DNA of 64,000 bases from contig JAHJBC010000001.1 of the NCBI GenBank assembly GCA_018813765.1, forward strand, positions 367,474 to 431,473, given 5' to 3'. The notes under the pieces are model-generated. The model made no database searches, was not told where the DNA came from, and was given only the letters and a program-made list of their open reading frames with translations. Every line of letters starts with the position of its first letter. The stretch's first letter is position 1. The translations under genes were made by a program, and so were the position numbers. Below are positions 57,501-64,000 of the stretch, piece after piece. Source of the DNA: Gammaproteobacteria bacterium. Its GTDB lineage: Bacteria; Pseudomonadota; Gammaproteobacteria; Burkholderiales; Gallionellaceae.

Positions 57501-58184
57501 GGTTATGCTGATGGGGGCATTGCCGTCGTTTGAGATGTAGTCCACGATGACTCGCAGGAATTCGTCGAAATTCGCCTTGCGGGTGAACATTCCACTCACT
57601 ATCTTTTCAATGTGCATCAGCTTGTTACCGCTAGCCGTGAAGGAGTATTCCGCCACTAACGCGCGGTTCTCGGCTGAACTCTTGCCGCCGGCTACACGCC
57701 CTTGAATGATGTTGCGGTACTCACTGAGCACCAACACGTGAGAGTGCGGGAGCCCCAAAGTCTTTAATCTAACTTTGAGGTCTTTTGACGAAACAAGCTT
57801 TGCACTGTCACCATCTTCGGTGAACAGCGATAGGTCATATGTTCCACGTATGAGGCGGTAGTTGAACCCAGCCTCGCCAGCGCTGTAGAGAATGGACATG
57901 CAGGGGACATTCCGGCGCTGATATTCGAAAATGACATAGGAAGTGGAATTGGGGAGATAGAAGTCAGCAAAGCTGCTGGAACCAGATGTACATTGACCGG
58001 GGTTCTCTCCGTAGAAAATCGGGATGAGACTTAACAGAGAAGTTTTTCCAACTCCGTTGTCTCCGGTCAGGATCGCGCCGTCAGAAAGGTCGATGATTGC
58101 CTCGCCCCCAGGTGAGTAGGAGTCGATAAGGATGAGTCTAAGTAAACGGAAATCAGTCTCGGTACGGGATGTGGTATCTAGCAT
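54543..58184 (-). CDS. JetC/MksB-like SMC ATPase of a Wadjet system
   Basis: This 1213-residue SMC-type protein has Walker A GDNGVGKTSLLSLIP near residue 35-50. A very long heptad-rich coiled-coil region spans ~270-900 with a hinge-like interruption. The C-terminal signature LSSNGLSYLILCTIFVAFI is followed by the Walker B VQITWAVDELLDLD and a D-loop region. This MukB/MksB/JetC organisation with a KITE, kleisin and Toprim gene downstream identifies a plasmid- or phage-restricting Wadjet-type system. The operon begins with this gene. Confidence 0.88.
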   Translation of the reverse strand: MLDTTSRTETDFRLLRLILIDSYSPGGEAIIDLSDGAILTGDNGVGKTSLLSLIPIFYGENPGQCTSGSSSFADFYLPNSTSYVIFEYQRRNVPCMSILYSAGEAGFNYRLIRGTYDLSLFTEDGDSAKLVSSKDLKVRLKTLGLPHSHVLVLSEYRNIIQGRVAGGKSSAENRALVAEYSFTASGNKLMHIEKIVSGMFTRKANFDEFLRVIVDYISNDGNAPISITGDRDQYAEWPSQFAAYNEVMQHADLMKEVEGIDTQLNANRYEIRTLHAKLLVLEQHLASQNVLLKENQTQLDDVREQEQSKFNVSFQKLQESESKAEADANEAESRVKTIDATAKQYEDDSIAKMAELVASIPQLRNKLESLNTRKDVLLGESSKIEQKYQSIAISVQNEHLASVQQLNTSMDHVRERFEPQLSENNAERLKAEQVIQAAADSELEAIRIERDQVIRQEAHWNSVVNNPPADPATVEALEKKRIDLDSLREEMRIAQSGRLPLDEKKVQTGRSYAEQEKILSGMRRRAEDVETKHQRLLTHLNPNKDSLLHFLRTNKPDWPADIAKVIREDVLTMNGLSPSIDGGVDSLYGVSLELSHLDSTLCADEAALQVQIASCRDEQDLLNKDISEAEQLLEQCNKRRAAADTALTLHDAETAKLFARETTLKAEEVAAKQAVDNSKKQSKQDAELNLIAVRENLGACNQRITDANASLIAARQTCAMKHSDIENSLKQQQTEAIGAVQNALKRAHEAKEQQLAGLAEEKLKALSEKGVDTAMLKGIDLEIEEQGKQIRTAEGSVDNVTAWRFWRENELVKRGEWDETAKTCRSKQLELKNRKGNLSRQWATRQAEIQSKIADLMTRLADIVHNKGLVENRVAQMSDYPPDREVMQQPFDPSWTVGHLFSQANNLFSSRKTMHSELASKIRKIKSSFSGVQGSPTEQYFSTTRASVDPDDSNPEAWVKPLHDWFSREHESRRHILMMQARSYGSLISEFHNKLLQFHKEVGSFNNDIQKALNQINVFRCISSITIHFDSALEKLKYWNDVKEFNAIHQAWSSSSREMPPAEFAEGLKRLVSHWEVREGIRAERRKLINIRGDVIENGTPKSFHTTADLEKLSSNGLSYLILCTIFVAFIRKIRGEANVQITWAVDELLDLDSRNIHDLLVMLKENDIRMFSACPEANLDILAQFAKLYRVQRTANHPEIVEIVLDMGGDNV

Positions 58185-58516
58185 TGTTCATCTTTCTAAT
58201 CGCAATGGCCCGTATCGAGTAGGGGGGTAACACATCAAAATTATTATTGCAGTGCATGACATTGCATTGCTGTTGACTGGCAAATCTAACAGCATTTGTA
58301 AGCAAATGAAACATGAACGGATGTCCGTGTAATAAATTCGGTCACCGATAATAGTGATTGCAACTATCTGAATTGTTTCTTTGATGATGTGGTGAAAAAA
58401 TTGTCTCATCTATTCACAGTCGTCTGGCTATGCTTTTAACAACTTCAATTTTCTACGGTGTGGTTGAGAAACAGAATAGCCTTCCCTCGGTTTTTTCGTC
58501 TTCCAAGAAGTGGGTT
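58185..58516. other. Upstream region of the SMC operon (332 nt, no gene)
   Basis: This AT-rich stretch contains the presumed leftward promoter of the SMC operon, but no clear -35/-10 pair stood out. It contains no complete ORF with a ribosome-binding site. The overlapping plus-strand frame starting at 58430 is a shadow of the transposase remnant. Confidence 0.4.
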
Positions 58517-58890
58517 TCATACCACCAATTTTCCCTGGCGCTGAGCGGTGAGCCAGTCATCCAGATATTGCTGCGGCGACTTGTAACCCAGCGTCGAGTG
58601 CAGCCGTTTCCGGTTGCAGAACACCTCGATGTATTTGAATGCCATCGCCTTCATTTCGTCCCGAGTCTCGAAGCATTCGCCAGACTCCCGCTCATTCTTA
58701 AATCCGCCAAGTCAGCTTACCGTCGGCGCGTTGTTCCAACGATTTCCCTTGCGACTCATCGAACAGGCCATGCCGTATTTCTTCAACTTTGCCTGGGATA
58801 TGCAGTTGGCTTACTGGCTGCCCCGATCCGAGTGATGGATCAGTTCCTTCGCTAGTTTGCGCCGAAACCATGCCATGTTTATGCAATACG
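58517..58890 (-). pseudogene. IS3-family transposase OrfB remnant (degenerate 3' part)
   Basis: Translated leftward, the DNA contains landmarks of IS3-type OrfB in order: LAKELIHHSDRGSQ, stop, then LKKYGMACSMSRKGNRWNNAPT, stop, then KNERESGECFETRDEM and FKYIEVFCNRKRLHSTLGYKSPQQYLDD, ending at 58517. At least two in-frame stops and one further disruption make it non-functional, and the 5' half of the gene is missing. I saw no terminal inverted repeats. It marks past IS activity at the junction between the SMC operon and the type VI accessory genes. Confidence 0.8.
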
Positions 58891-59088
58891 GCATAGGCCG
58901 AGGTATAGGCCGAATGGCATATTGCCGAAAAACAGTGCTTGCTGTAGGGTAACTCGTTTATTTTTGCGGCGGGATATGACGGGCATGAGTCGCGATTGTT
59001 TCTAAATATCCGACGCGATGGCTGCTGAGATACAGTTGGCGATACCCGAAAGTTTCGTTTGTTAGACGCACACAAAAAGGAGCAAGTC

Positions 59089-59544
59089 ATGAACGACAGT
59101 GTCGTGATCGATTTTCCATCGAAGAGCAGTGAAGCTGATGCCTCCCAAATTCTACTCAACATCGCCGTTGTATCGGAAATAAAAAACAACGTCCCCGTTA
59201 GCGTAACGCTGAACGACCTCAGCTTGAATGTAGTCGGTTACCTCAGTCTTTTGTCCGGCATCGTCCCCGGCGTGAACCTTGGCGATAAAGTGTTAATCAG
59301 CGCTGTACAAGATGGCGTGCTGATCCACGGCGTCGTGACGCCAATTGATGCCTCGGTGCGAGCGAGCATCAGTTTTGTTGAAGACATGCTGGTCATTGAG
59401 GCACAAGGCGCAGTGGCGCTCAAGAGCGGGAAGGCAACAGTTGAGCTGACCAAGGCGGGTGAAATACGCATTGATGGAAAAAACGTGCGCACCAAAGCCA
59501 GAAAGACGCTGACCATGCTGGCTGGCGAAGTCAAGCTGAACTAA
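59089..59544 (+). CDS. DUF6484-like type VI secretion accessory protein
   Basis: From ATG 59089 (AGGAG at good spacing) the protein is 151 residues. It is beta-rich with a central GVNLGDKVLISAVQDGVLIHGVVTPI region and a repetitive C-terminal tail (LKSGKATVELTKAGEIRIDGKNVRTKARKTLTM, spread over ~35 residues) resembling the end of a spike-associated beta-helix. The family call follows mainly from its place at the head of a DUF2169/KS-like/PAAR operon. The stop abuts the next start. Confidence 0.6.
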   Translation: MNDSVVIDFPSKSSEADASQILLNIAVVSEIKNNVPVSVTLNDLSLNVVGYLSLLSGIVPGVNLGDKVLISAVQDGVLIHGVVTPIDASVRASISFVEDMLVIEAQGAVALKSGKATVELTKAGEIRIDGKNVRTKARKTLTMLAGEVKLN

Positions 59545-60855
59545 ATGCTCAACTTGAACGAGACATACTCAGATGCGCATGCAGAAAATGCGACCGACCT
59601 CTACGAACTTCGACAAAGCTGGCTGGATATGGCGGATGTCAGCGTCAACGAATTTAACAGTGTTGAAGAACGTCTGAATGCCAGTCTTTGTCTCATTGCC
59701 AGTACCCGGATCATTGAAGAGACGTCAGAAGAATCTCCACAAGCCAATAACAAAAAGGAGCCCACCAAAGAACACGACTGCTTCATCATCCTCGCCAGTC
59801 ACATCAACTCGCCCCATATAGCGACCCGTGCCGCAGGATATGACCTTGCCTACCAATGGCTGGCGCAAGACGCAGGCAAATCTGCTGCAGCCGAAGCAGC
59901 ACTAAGCCTCTACCCGGAAGCGGATCACTCCAGACTGCTCAAACTCTACGACGAACAAGAAGCATTGCGCCCGGTACTGTTCCGCATTTTCCGCAAACAA
60001 ATGCTCGCGTTGCCAATCGCCATGGTGAATACCGCCGCTACGGCAGAAAGCTCAGCGGACGCGCTCAAGATCGAAGCCCTGCGCTATGCCGCAGCCAACG
60101 CTGAAATAGGTATGGACATATTCCGTACCCACTACCAGCCGCTACTCTCGGGTAAAGCCCAATTCGATGCCAGAATAGTGGAGGCGGCCATATGGGGTGG
60201 CATGGTACGCAACGATCCCGATGCAACCCGCGTCATCAGCACAGCCATATCCCTCAACCCATCACCCAAATACCGCACACAACTACTGCGCCTGGCCGCA
60301 CTATCCGGCGCAGCAGAATTCCTTCCCCTGTTATTGCAAGCTGCAGAAAGCGAGCCTGCCACCGGCTATCCGCTACTTGTACTCTTCGGCCAGAAGAGTG
60401 TCATGCCCGAACACATCAAAGCTCTGGAAAACGCCCGCAGCATGGAACACGCTGCGGCCGCATTCAGCCAACTCAGCGACCAGATACTTCCCCGCATCCC
60501 GCGCTTGACCGTGGTAGGTGAAGAAGAGGACGACGAGGAAGAAGATGCGCCCCATATCCCCGATGTCAAAGCAGCACGCGCCTGGTGGGACAAACACCAG
60601 GCCAACTGGAAGACAGAAGAACGCTGGCTGTTCGGCAAACCAGTCACTACAGAGCACCTCACCGCGCTGGCCAAAAAGCACGCAGGCCGTTTTGGCCATG
60701 ACATCATGGCGCTGCTGGCACTCAGCAAAAAAGCGCCGCTAAATATCCCATCGGAAATCTGGCGCGCGCGCCAGCAACAACTGCTTGCGGACAAATTGTC
60801 CGCACAACCCGCAACCAAACCAGCAGCCAAGCCAATGAGCGCGCGCCATGCATAA
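59545..60855 (+). CDS. TIGR02270-like type VI accessory protein
   Basis: This 436-residue protein is built of short helical HEAT-like repeats (HINSPHIATRAAGYDLAYQWLAQ, IVEAAIWGGMVRNDPDATRVISTA). An acidic linker (EEEDDEEEDAPHIPDVKAARAWWDKHQ) precedes a C-terminal helical part. This pattern and its position next to DUF2169 match the TIGR02270 group found in T6SS gene clusters. Precise role is unknown, possibly an adaptor for spike or effector loading. It overlaps the next gene by 8 nt. Confidence 0.6.
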   Translation: MLNLNETYSDAHAENATDLYELRQSWLDMADVSVNEFNSVEERLNASLCLIASTRIIEETSEESPQANNKKEPTKEHDCFIILASHINSPHIATRAAGYDLAYQWLAQDAGKSAAAEAALSLYPEADHSRLLKLYDEQEALRPVLFRIFRKQMLALPIAMVNTAATAESSADALKIEALRYAAANAEIGMDIFRTHYQPLLSGKAQFDARIVEAAIWGGMVRNDPDATRVISTAISLNPSPKYRTQLLRLAALSGAAEFLPLLLQAAESEPATGYPLLVLFGQKSVMPEHIKALENARSMEHAAAAFSQLSDQILPRIPRLTVVGEEEDDEEEDAPHIPDVKAARAWWDKHQANWKTEERWLFGKPVTTEHLTALAKKHAGRFGHDIMALLALSKKAPLNIPSEIWRARQQQLLADKLSAQPATKPAAKPMSARHA

Positions 60856-61906
60856 ACTGTCCAACGAATCCCCATGGCAGGCTGAAATAGCCTCCGACTA
60901 CAACTACAAGCGCGAGCTACTGGCCATCGTCGTCATCAAAGCGGGCTACGCCATCGACATCGAAACCGGCGCACTCACCCCGCTCAAAAAGAAACCTGCC
61001 ATCGACGTTGCTGATCAGTATGAGGGCGATCCGCAAAAATCCGCATTGATCGCAGCAACCGAATGCAGCCCACCCAAAATCGGCGGCGAGTTTTACATCC
61101 TCGGTGCCACACTCACCCTGCCCAATGTGGATACAACTGCGGCAGAAGCCAGCGTCACTCTCACGCACAGCAATGGCCGCAAGTTCAACAAAACAATCCG
61201 AGCCATAGGCAAGCGGCAATGGCAGGGCACCTGGCTGCTCCCCACCATCAGCAAACCCGAACCGTTAACCCCTATCTCACTCGGATATGAAAACGCCTAC
61301 GGCGGCAGCGATGAAGAGGCCGGCCCCAAAGAAAAGCATCCCACCTACCTCGCCAACTACGCTGGAAAAGGTTATGTTGCAGGTGCCAGAAGCTGCACCG
61401 GCATAGAACTGCCCCAACTCGAAATGGCCCCCTTCATCAACAGCCCGTCAGACCGCCCGCAACCTGCCGGCTTCGGCCCCATACCGGTCTTTTGGCAACC
61501 GAGAAGAACAGAGCAGGGCACGCCCGACCTGGAAGAAGCCAAACGCGGTGCTTGTCCCTACGGCCCCGATGCCCAAGTATCCATGCACAACAGTGCACCG
61601 CTGGACCAGCGCTTTGCAAACCCGTGGCAGGGCGGAGAAGTCATCACGCTCACCAACATCCTGGCAGGCCTGCAATACGGCAAAACGTGCAACATCACAT
61701 TACCGCGCATTACCCCGCAACTTATCCTGGATGACAAATTGCTGAATACGGTATGCGACACCTTCTGGATCGACGCCAAGAAGAATCAGCTCCACCTGAT
61801 CTACCGCGCGGCCTACCCCATGCGAGTGGCCTACCCGGACAAAGGCTGGATCATCGTGCGCGATGCACAAGCAGCGGCCAGTGCAGAACTGAGAGAGGTC
61901 GCATAA
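60848..61906 (+). CDS. DUF2169 family T6SS effector-loading adaptor
   Basis: This 352-residue protein has the DUF2169 layout: WQAEIASDYNYKRELLAIVVIKAGYAI at the start and LTPISLGYENAYGG near the middle. FGPIPVFWQPR and YGPDAQVSMHNSAPLDQRF follow, and LIYRAAYPMRVAYPDKGWIIV comes near the end. DUF2169 proteins are chaperone/adaptor factors that load effectors onto the T6SS spike. It overlaps its neighbours at both ends (8 nt with the previous gene and a TAATG junction with the next), indicating an operon. Confidence 0.88.
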   Translation: MHKLSNESPWQAEIASDYNYKRELLAIVVIKAGYAIDIETGALTPLKKKPAIDVADQYEGDPQKSALIAATECSPPKIGGEFYILGATLTLPNVDTTAAEASVTLTHSNGRKFNKTIRAIGKRQWQGTWLLPTISKPEPLTPISLGYENAYGGSDEEAGPKEKHPTYLANYAGKGYVAGARSCTGIELPQLEMAPFINSPSDRPQPAGFGPIPVFWQPRRTEQGTPDLEEAKRGACPYGPDAQVSMHNSAPLDQRFANPWQGGEVITLTNILAGLQYGKTCNITLPRITPQLILDDKLLNTVCDTFWIDAKKNQLHLIYRAAYPMRVAYPDKGWIIVRDAQAAASAELREVA

Positions 61907-63111
61907 TGGGATTCTTCAGCAAAAAGGCACCCGCAGCACCTCAAGCCAAAGCAGTACCAACATCGGCACCCATCGCCATCACGGGCGTAGGGCTGGCCTG
62001 CCATGCAGGAGACAAGCCGCTCTCACTCATCTGCTCGATACTCGGACAAATAAGCGGGACGGCATTAAGCGACGAGCACAACGTAAAACCCAAAGGCAGC
62101 AACGCATACGCCATGGTTAGAATGGCGCCAGTCGAAGAAATCGTCGAAGTGCGTGCGAGTGCACGGATGAATCAACTCACCACCATCGCACTCTCCAATG
62201 CCGCCGCAAAGCTGCCCGTCAATGTGAGTTCGGAAAGTCTCTTGATCGTGATCATGGTTGATGCAGATTTGATCGCGCATCAAAATGAAAACGATCCCCA
62301 ATTTGTACAGCGCCAACTGGTTGATAAAATCCCGCGCCTGGCGACAGCCACCTTCCGCATCCTGCCCAATGACTCAAACTCAGGCACCAGCGCACTGCAC
62401 AGCGCCATTGCCGAACTGAAAGAAGGCAAATGGCAGGCCGTGATTTTTGGCGGTGGAGATTCGCTTATCTCGATGGAAACTTGCCTCGCGCTTAATGAAC
62501 AAAACCGCCTCAATACCGCCAGCACCGGCACCGGCATCGTTCCCGGCGAAGGCGCTGCCTTTGTCGTGCTACAAAGCAAAGACGCTGCGGCCAACAACAC
62601 AACCCCGGCACTGGCTTGGCTCAGCGGACTGGGCGTAGCAGCAGAACCCAATGCCCGCGATGCCGACCTCAAAGCCACCGAAGGTCTATCTACTGCCATC
62701 GGGCAAGCGATTGCACAAGCAGGCATCAACGCCACCGACATACAAGGCATCGTGCATAACCTGGGTGCCGAAACCGTGCATGCGATCGAGTGGTATCAAA
62801 CCACCAAGAAGATCTGGCCGAGGCGCGTCAGCGAACAACAACGCATGGCCGCACAACTGGGCGAAATCGAACAAGCCGACATGCCCGACGATCCCATCCC
62901 CAAAACACTGCTGCCCTACAAAACCATGGGCGAAGTGGGTGCCGCCGCATTGCCCATGCAATTGGCAACGGCACTGTCCTGGATTGAATACGATGCCCAC
63001 CAATCCCGCTGGGGCTTCCCGGTGAGACAGCATCTATTGGTTTGCGACACCCCCGCAGTGGCAGAGCGTGGCGCACTGGTTATTAGTACAACACTGGCGG
63101 CGGCAAGTTAG
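61906..63111 (+). CDS. Thiolase-fold (beta-ketoacyl synthase-like) protein without the catalytic Cys
   Basis: The ATG at 61906 gives 401 residues; a long open frame continues upstream inside DUF2169 and was rejected. The fold motifs are GVGLACHAGD, LPNDSNSGTSALHSAIAEL (where condensing enzymes have the nucleophile Cys), VIFGGGDSLI, GTGIVPGEGAAFVVL, VHNLGAETVHAIEWYQ and TMGEVGAAALP. The nucleophile Cys is absent (SNSGTS), so condensation chemistry is unlikely. Such proteins occur in T6SS accessory operons beside DUF2169 and PAAR genes; the role is unknown. Confidence 0.85.
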   Translation: MGFFSKKAPAAPQAKAVPTSAPIAITGVGLACHAGDKPLSLICSILGQISGTALSDEHNVKPKGSNAYAMVRMAPVEEIVEVRASARMNQLTTIALSNAAAKLPVNVSSESLLIVIMVDADLIAHQNENDPQFVQRQLVDKIPRLATATFRILPNDSNSGTSALHSAIAELKEGKWQAVIFGGGDSLISMETCLALNEQNRLNTASTGTGIVPGEGAAFVVLQSKDAAANNTTPALAWLSGLGVAAEPNARDADLKATEGLSTAIGQAIAQAGINATDIQGIVHNLGAETVHAIEWYQTTKKIWPRRVSEQQRMAAQLGEIEQADMPDDPIPKTLLPYKTMGEVGAAALPMQLATALSWIEYDAHQSRWGFPVRQHLLVCDTPAVAERGALVISTTLAAAS

Positions 63112-63129
63112 CCAACAAGGAGAACAGCA

Positions 63130-63738
63130 ATGGGTCAAAACATCAACATCAACGGCGAATCCGCCGTCCACATGGGTTCGGAAGGCAAACTCACCACCTC
63201 CGACACCTGCATGACGCCGCCGTACTGCGTCCCTATCACCTACACCAACCTGGCCGAATCAAAAGTGGCAGACCAGACCGTCTCCTCCGTCAAAATCCAG
63301 GGCAACCCCGCCTGCAACCAGAAGTCCATCTTCAAAATATCCCAAGGCGACAGCCCCGGCTGTTGCGGTGGCGTCGCTTCCGGCTCGGTCGGACAAATGA
63401 CCAAATTCATCGAAGGTTCAAGCAATGTCACTATAGGCGGCGAACCCGCCGTCTATAACGGCCTGCTGAAAACCTCAAATGCAGAAAACACCGACTCAAA
63501 ACCGCTGGTGCAGCCACCTGCGGGCAAGGCTCCGGAGGGCAAGATTACAGAGCAAGAACCCTATTCTCATGTTGTAGTGCTGACAGATGCCGAAGGAAAT
63601 GTATTAACCGATCACCCCCACCGCGCATGGATGGGCAATGAAGTCATCATGGAAGGCAAAACTGACACCAAAGGCGCATCAGAAAAAATGACCGAAGACG
63701 CCGGCAAACACGCAGAAATCGCATTACTCACGTGGTGA
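63130..63738 (+). CDS. DUF4150 PAAR-like spike tip protein
   Basis: This 202-residue protein has a PAAR-like DUF4150 core (~residues 1-115): MGSEGKLTTSDTCMTPPYCVPITYTN, GNPACNQKSIF, CCGGVASGSVGQMTKFIEGSSNV and GGEPAVYNGLLKTSN, with the paired Cys typical of the family. A C-terminal ~65-residue extension (VVVLTDAEGNVLTDHPHRAW, EGKTDTKG) looks like a small beta-sandwich adaptor or effector-linked domain. It caps the VgrG spike. A good AAGGAG Shine-Dalgarno precedes the ATG. Confidence 0.85.
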   Translation: MGQNININGESAVHMGSEGKLTTSDTCMTPPYCVPITYTNLAESKVADQTVSSVKIQGNPACNQKSIFKISQGDSPGCCGGVASGSVGQMTKFIEGSSNVTIGGEPAVYNGLLKTSNAENTDSKPLVQPPAGKAPEGKITEQEPYSHVVVLTDAEGNVLTDHPHRAWMGNEVIMEGKTDTKGASEKMTEDAGKHAEIALLTW

Positions 63739-63778
63739 GACAAGAGAATTGCAACCCGATGACATCAGGAGCATGCAG

Positions 63779-64000
63779 ATGAAAACACCCCTTACCCTCG
63801 CGATCCTGATAGCCGTGCTGTTGACCGGCTGCGCCGGAACAAACGCCAAACCCCATGCTTATGCGCCGAGCCAGACTAAAGTGGAACTCCTGGGCAACGG
63901 GCTGCGTTTTGAGCGCGTACCCGTTGCGGACCACCCCTGCGAACCCGCCAATATCTACTTCATCAACGAAGCCAAAGGCGTGCGACAGGTTGTGATTGAC
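63779..64000 (+). CDS. Lipoprotein of the T6SS accessory operon, truncated by the window end
   Basis: From ATG 63779 (AGGAG 7 nt upstream; another in-frame ATG at 63773 is too close to it) the visible 74 residues begin with a lipoprotein signal peptide, MKTPLTLAILIAVLLTGC, and lipobox LTGC. The exported part starts AGTNAKPHAYAPSQTKVELL, and no stop is reached. It could be an immunity or assembly lipoprotein for the PAAR-linked module. Without the rest, no family can be assigned. Confidence 0.75.
   Translation, partial: MKTPLTLAILIAVLLTGCAGTNAKPHAYAPSQTKVELLGNGLRFERVPVADHPCEPANIYFINEAKGVRQVVID

Noticed and set aside
58430..58855. 141-codon plus-strand ORF upstream of the type VI genes
   Set aside because: It is the complement of the IS3 OrfB remnant, whose reverse-strand translation has clear transposase motifs.
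61753..61905. Longer start for the ketosynthase-like protein
   Set aside because: It lies within DUF2169, and the TAATG junction at 61904-61908 gives the coupled start.

Overview
The window looks like a betaproteobacterial chromosome spanning the replication origin. The evidence is the arrangement mnmG-mnmE-yidC-yidD-rnpA-rpmH read leftward, then dnaA-dnaN-gyrB read rightward, with parS sites nearby, followed by a beta-type housekeeping set: topA-smg-dprA-LysM, def-fmt-rsmB-DUF4390-ntrYX-like, and tkt-gap-pgk-pyk-fba. A member of the Nitrosomonadales (for example a Gallionellaceae-like organism) would fit, but that placement is only an inference from gene content and order.

Region 1 (1-9.5 kb) is the oriC region. 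Two ParB-type parS palindromes (549-564 and 7052-7067), DnaA boxes on both sides of dnaA, and an AT-rich dnaA-dnaN spacer mark the origin. Between gyrB and topA (9.5-10.1 kb) lies a hairpin-rich stretch with a 27-codon hydrophobic ORF and a strong terminator. It is unassigned and is a candidate small-RNA or small-toxin locus. Region 2 (10-34.3 kb) is core metabolism and maintenance: topoisomerase I, DprA, N-formylmethionine metabolism, rRNA methylation, an NtrY/NtrX-like two-component pair, lower glycolysis/Calvin-type carbon genes, two rhodaneses, XerC, DapF, and a frameshifted tag gene.

Region 3 (34.4-58.9 kb) is an accessory region beginning at tandem tRNA-Arg(CCG) sequences. The first lacks its T arm and the second is intact. 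The region carries a Kiwa-like pair (kwaA-kwaB); a three-gene set sce7726-sce7725-RES; a regulator/excisionase-like/tyrosine integrase cassette with a topoisomerase III-like protein; a ubiquitin-like conjugation operon (UBL-E2 fusion, JAB-E1 fusion, DUF6527) divergent from a BrxR/CapW-like WYL regulator; a DUF2779 nuclease-like protein with a small PD-(D/E)XK-like protein; a flavodoxin-fold oxidoreductase; and a divergent Wadjet/MksBEFG-type SMC operon. An IS3-family transposase remnant follows. The region reads as a defence island built from several independently acquired modules.

Region 4 (59.1-64 kb) is a rightward type VI secretion accessory operon: DUF6484-like, TIGR02270-like, DUF2169, a degenerate beta-ketoacyl-synthase-like protein, a DUF4150 PAAR-like spike and a truncated lipoprotein. 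The secretion apparatus itself is not in the window. No CRISPR array, rRNA operon or complete insertion sequence was found.
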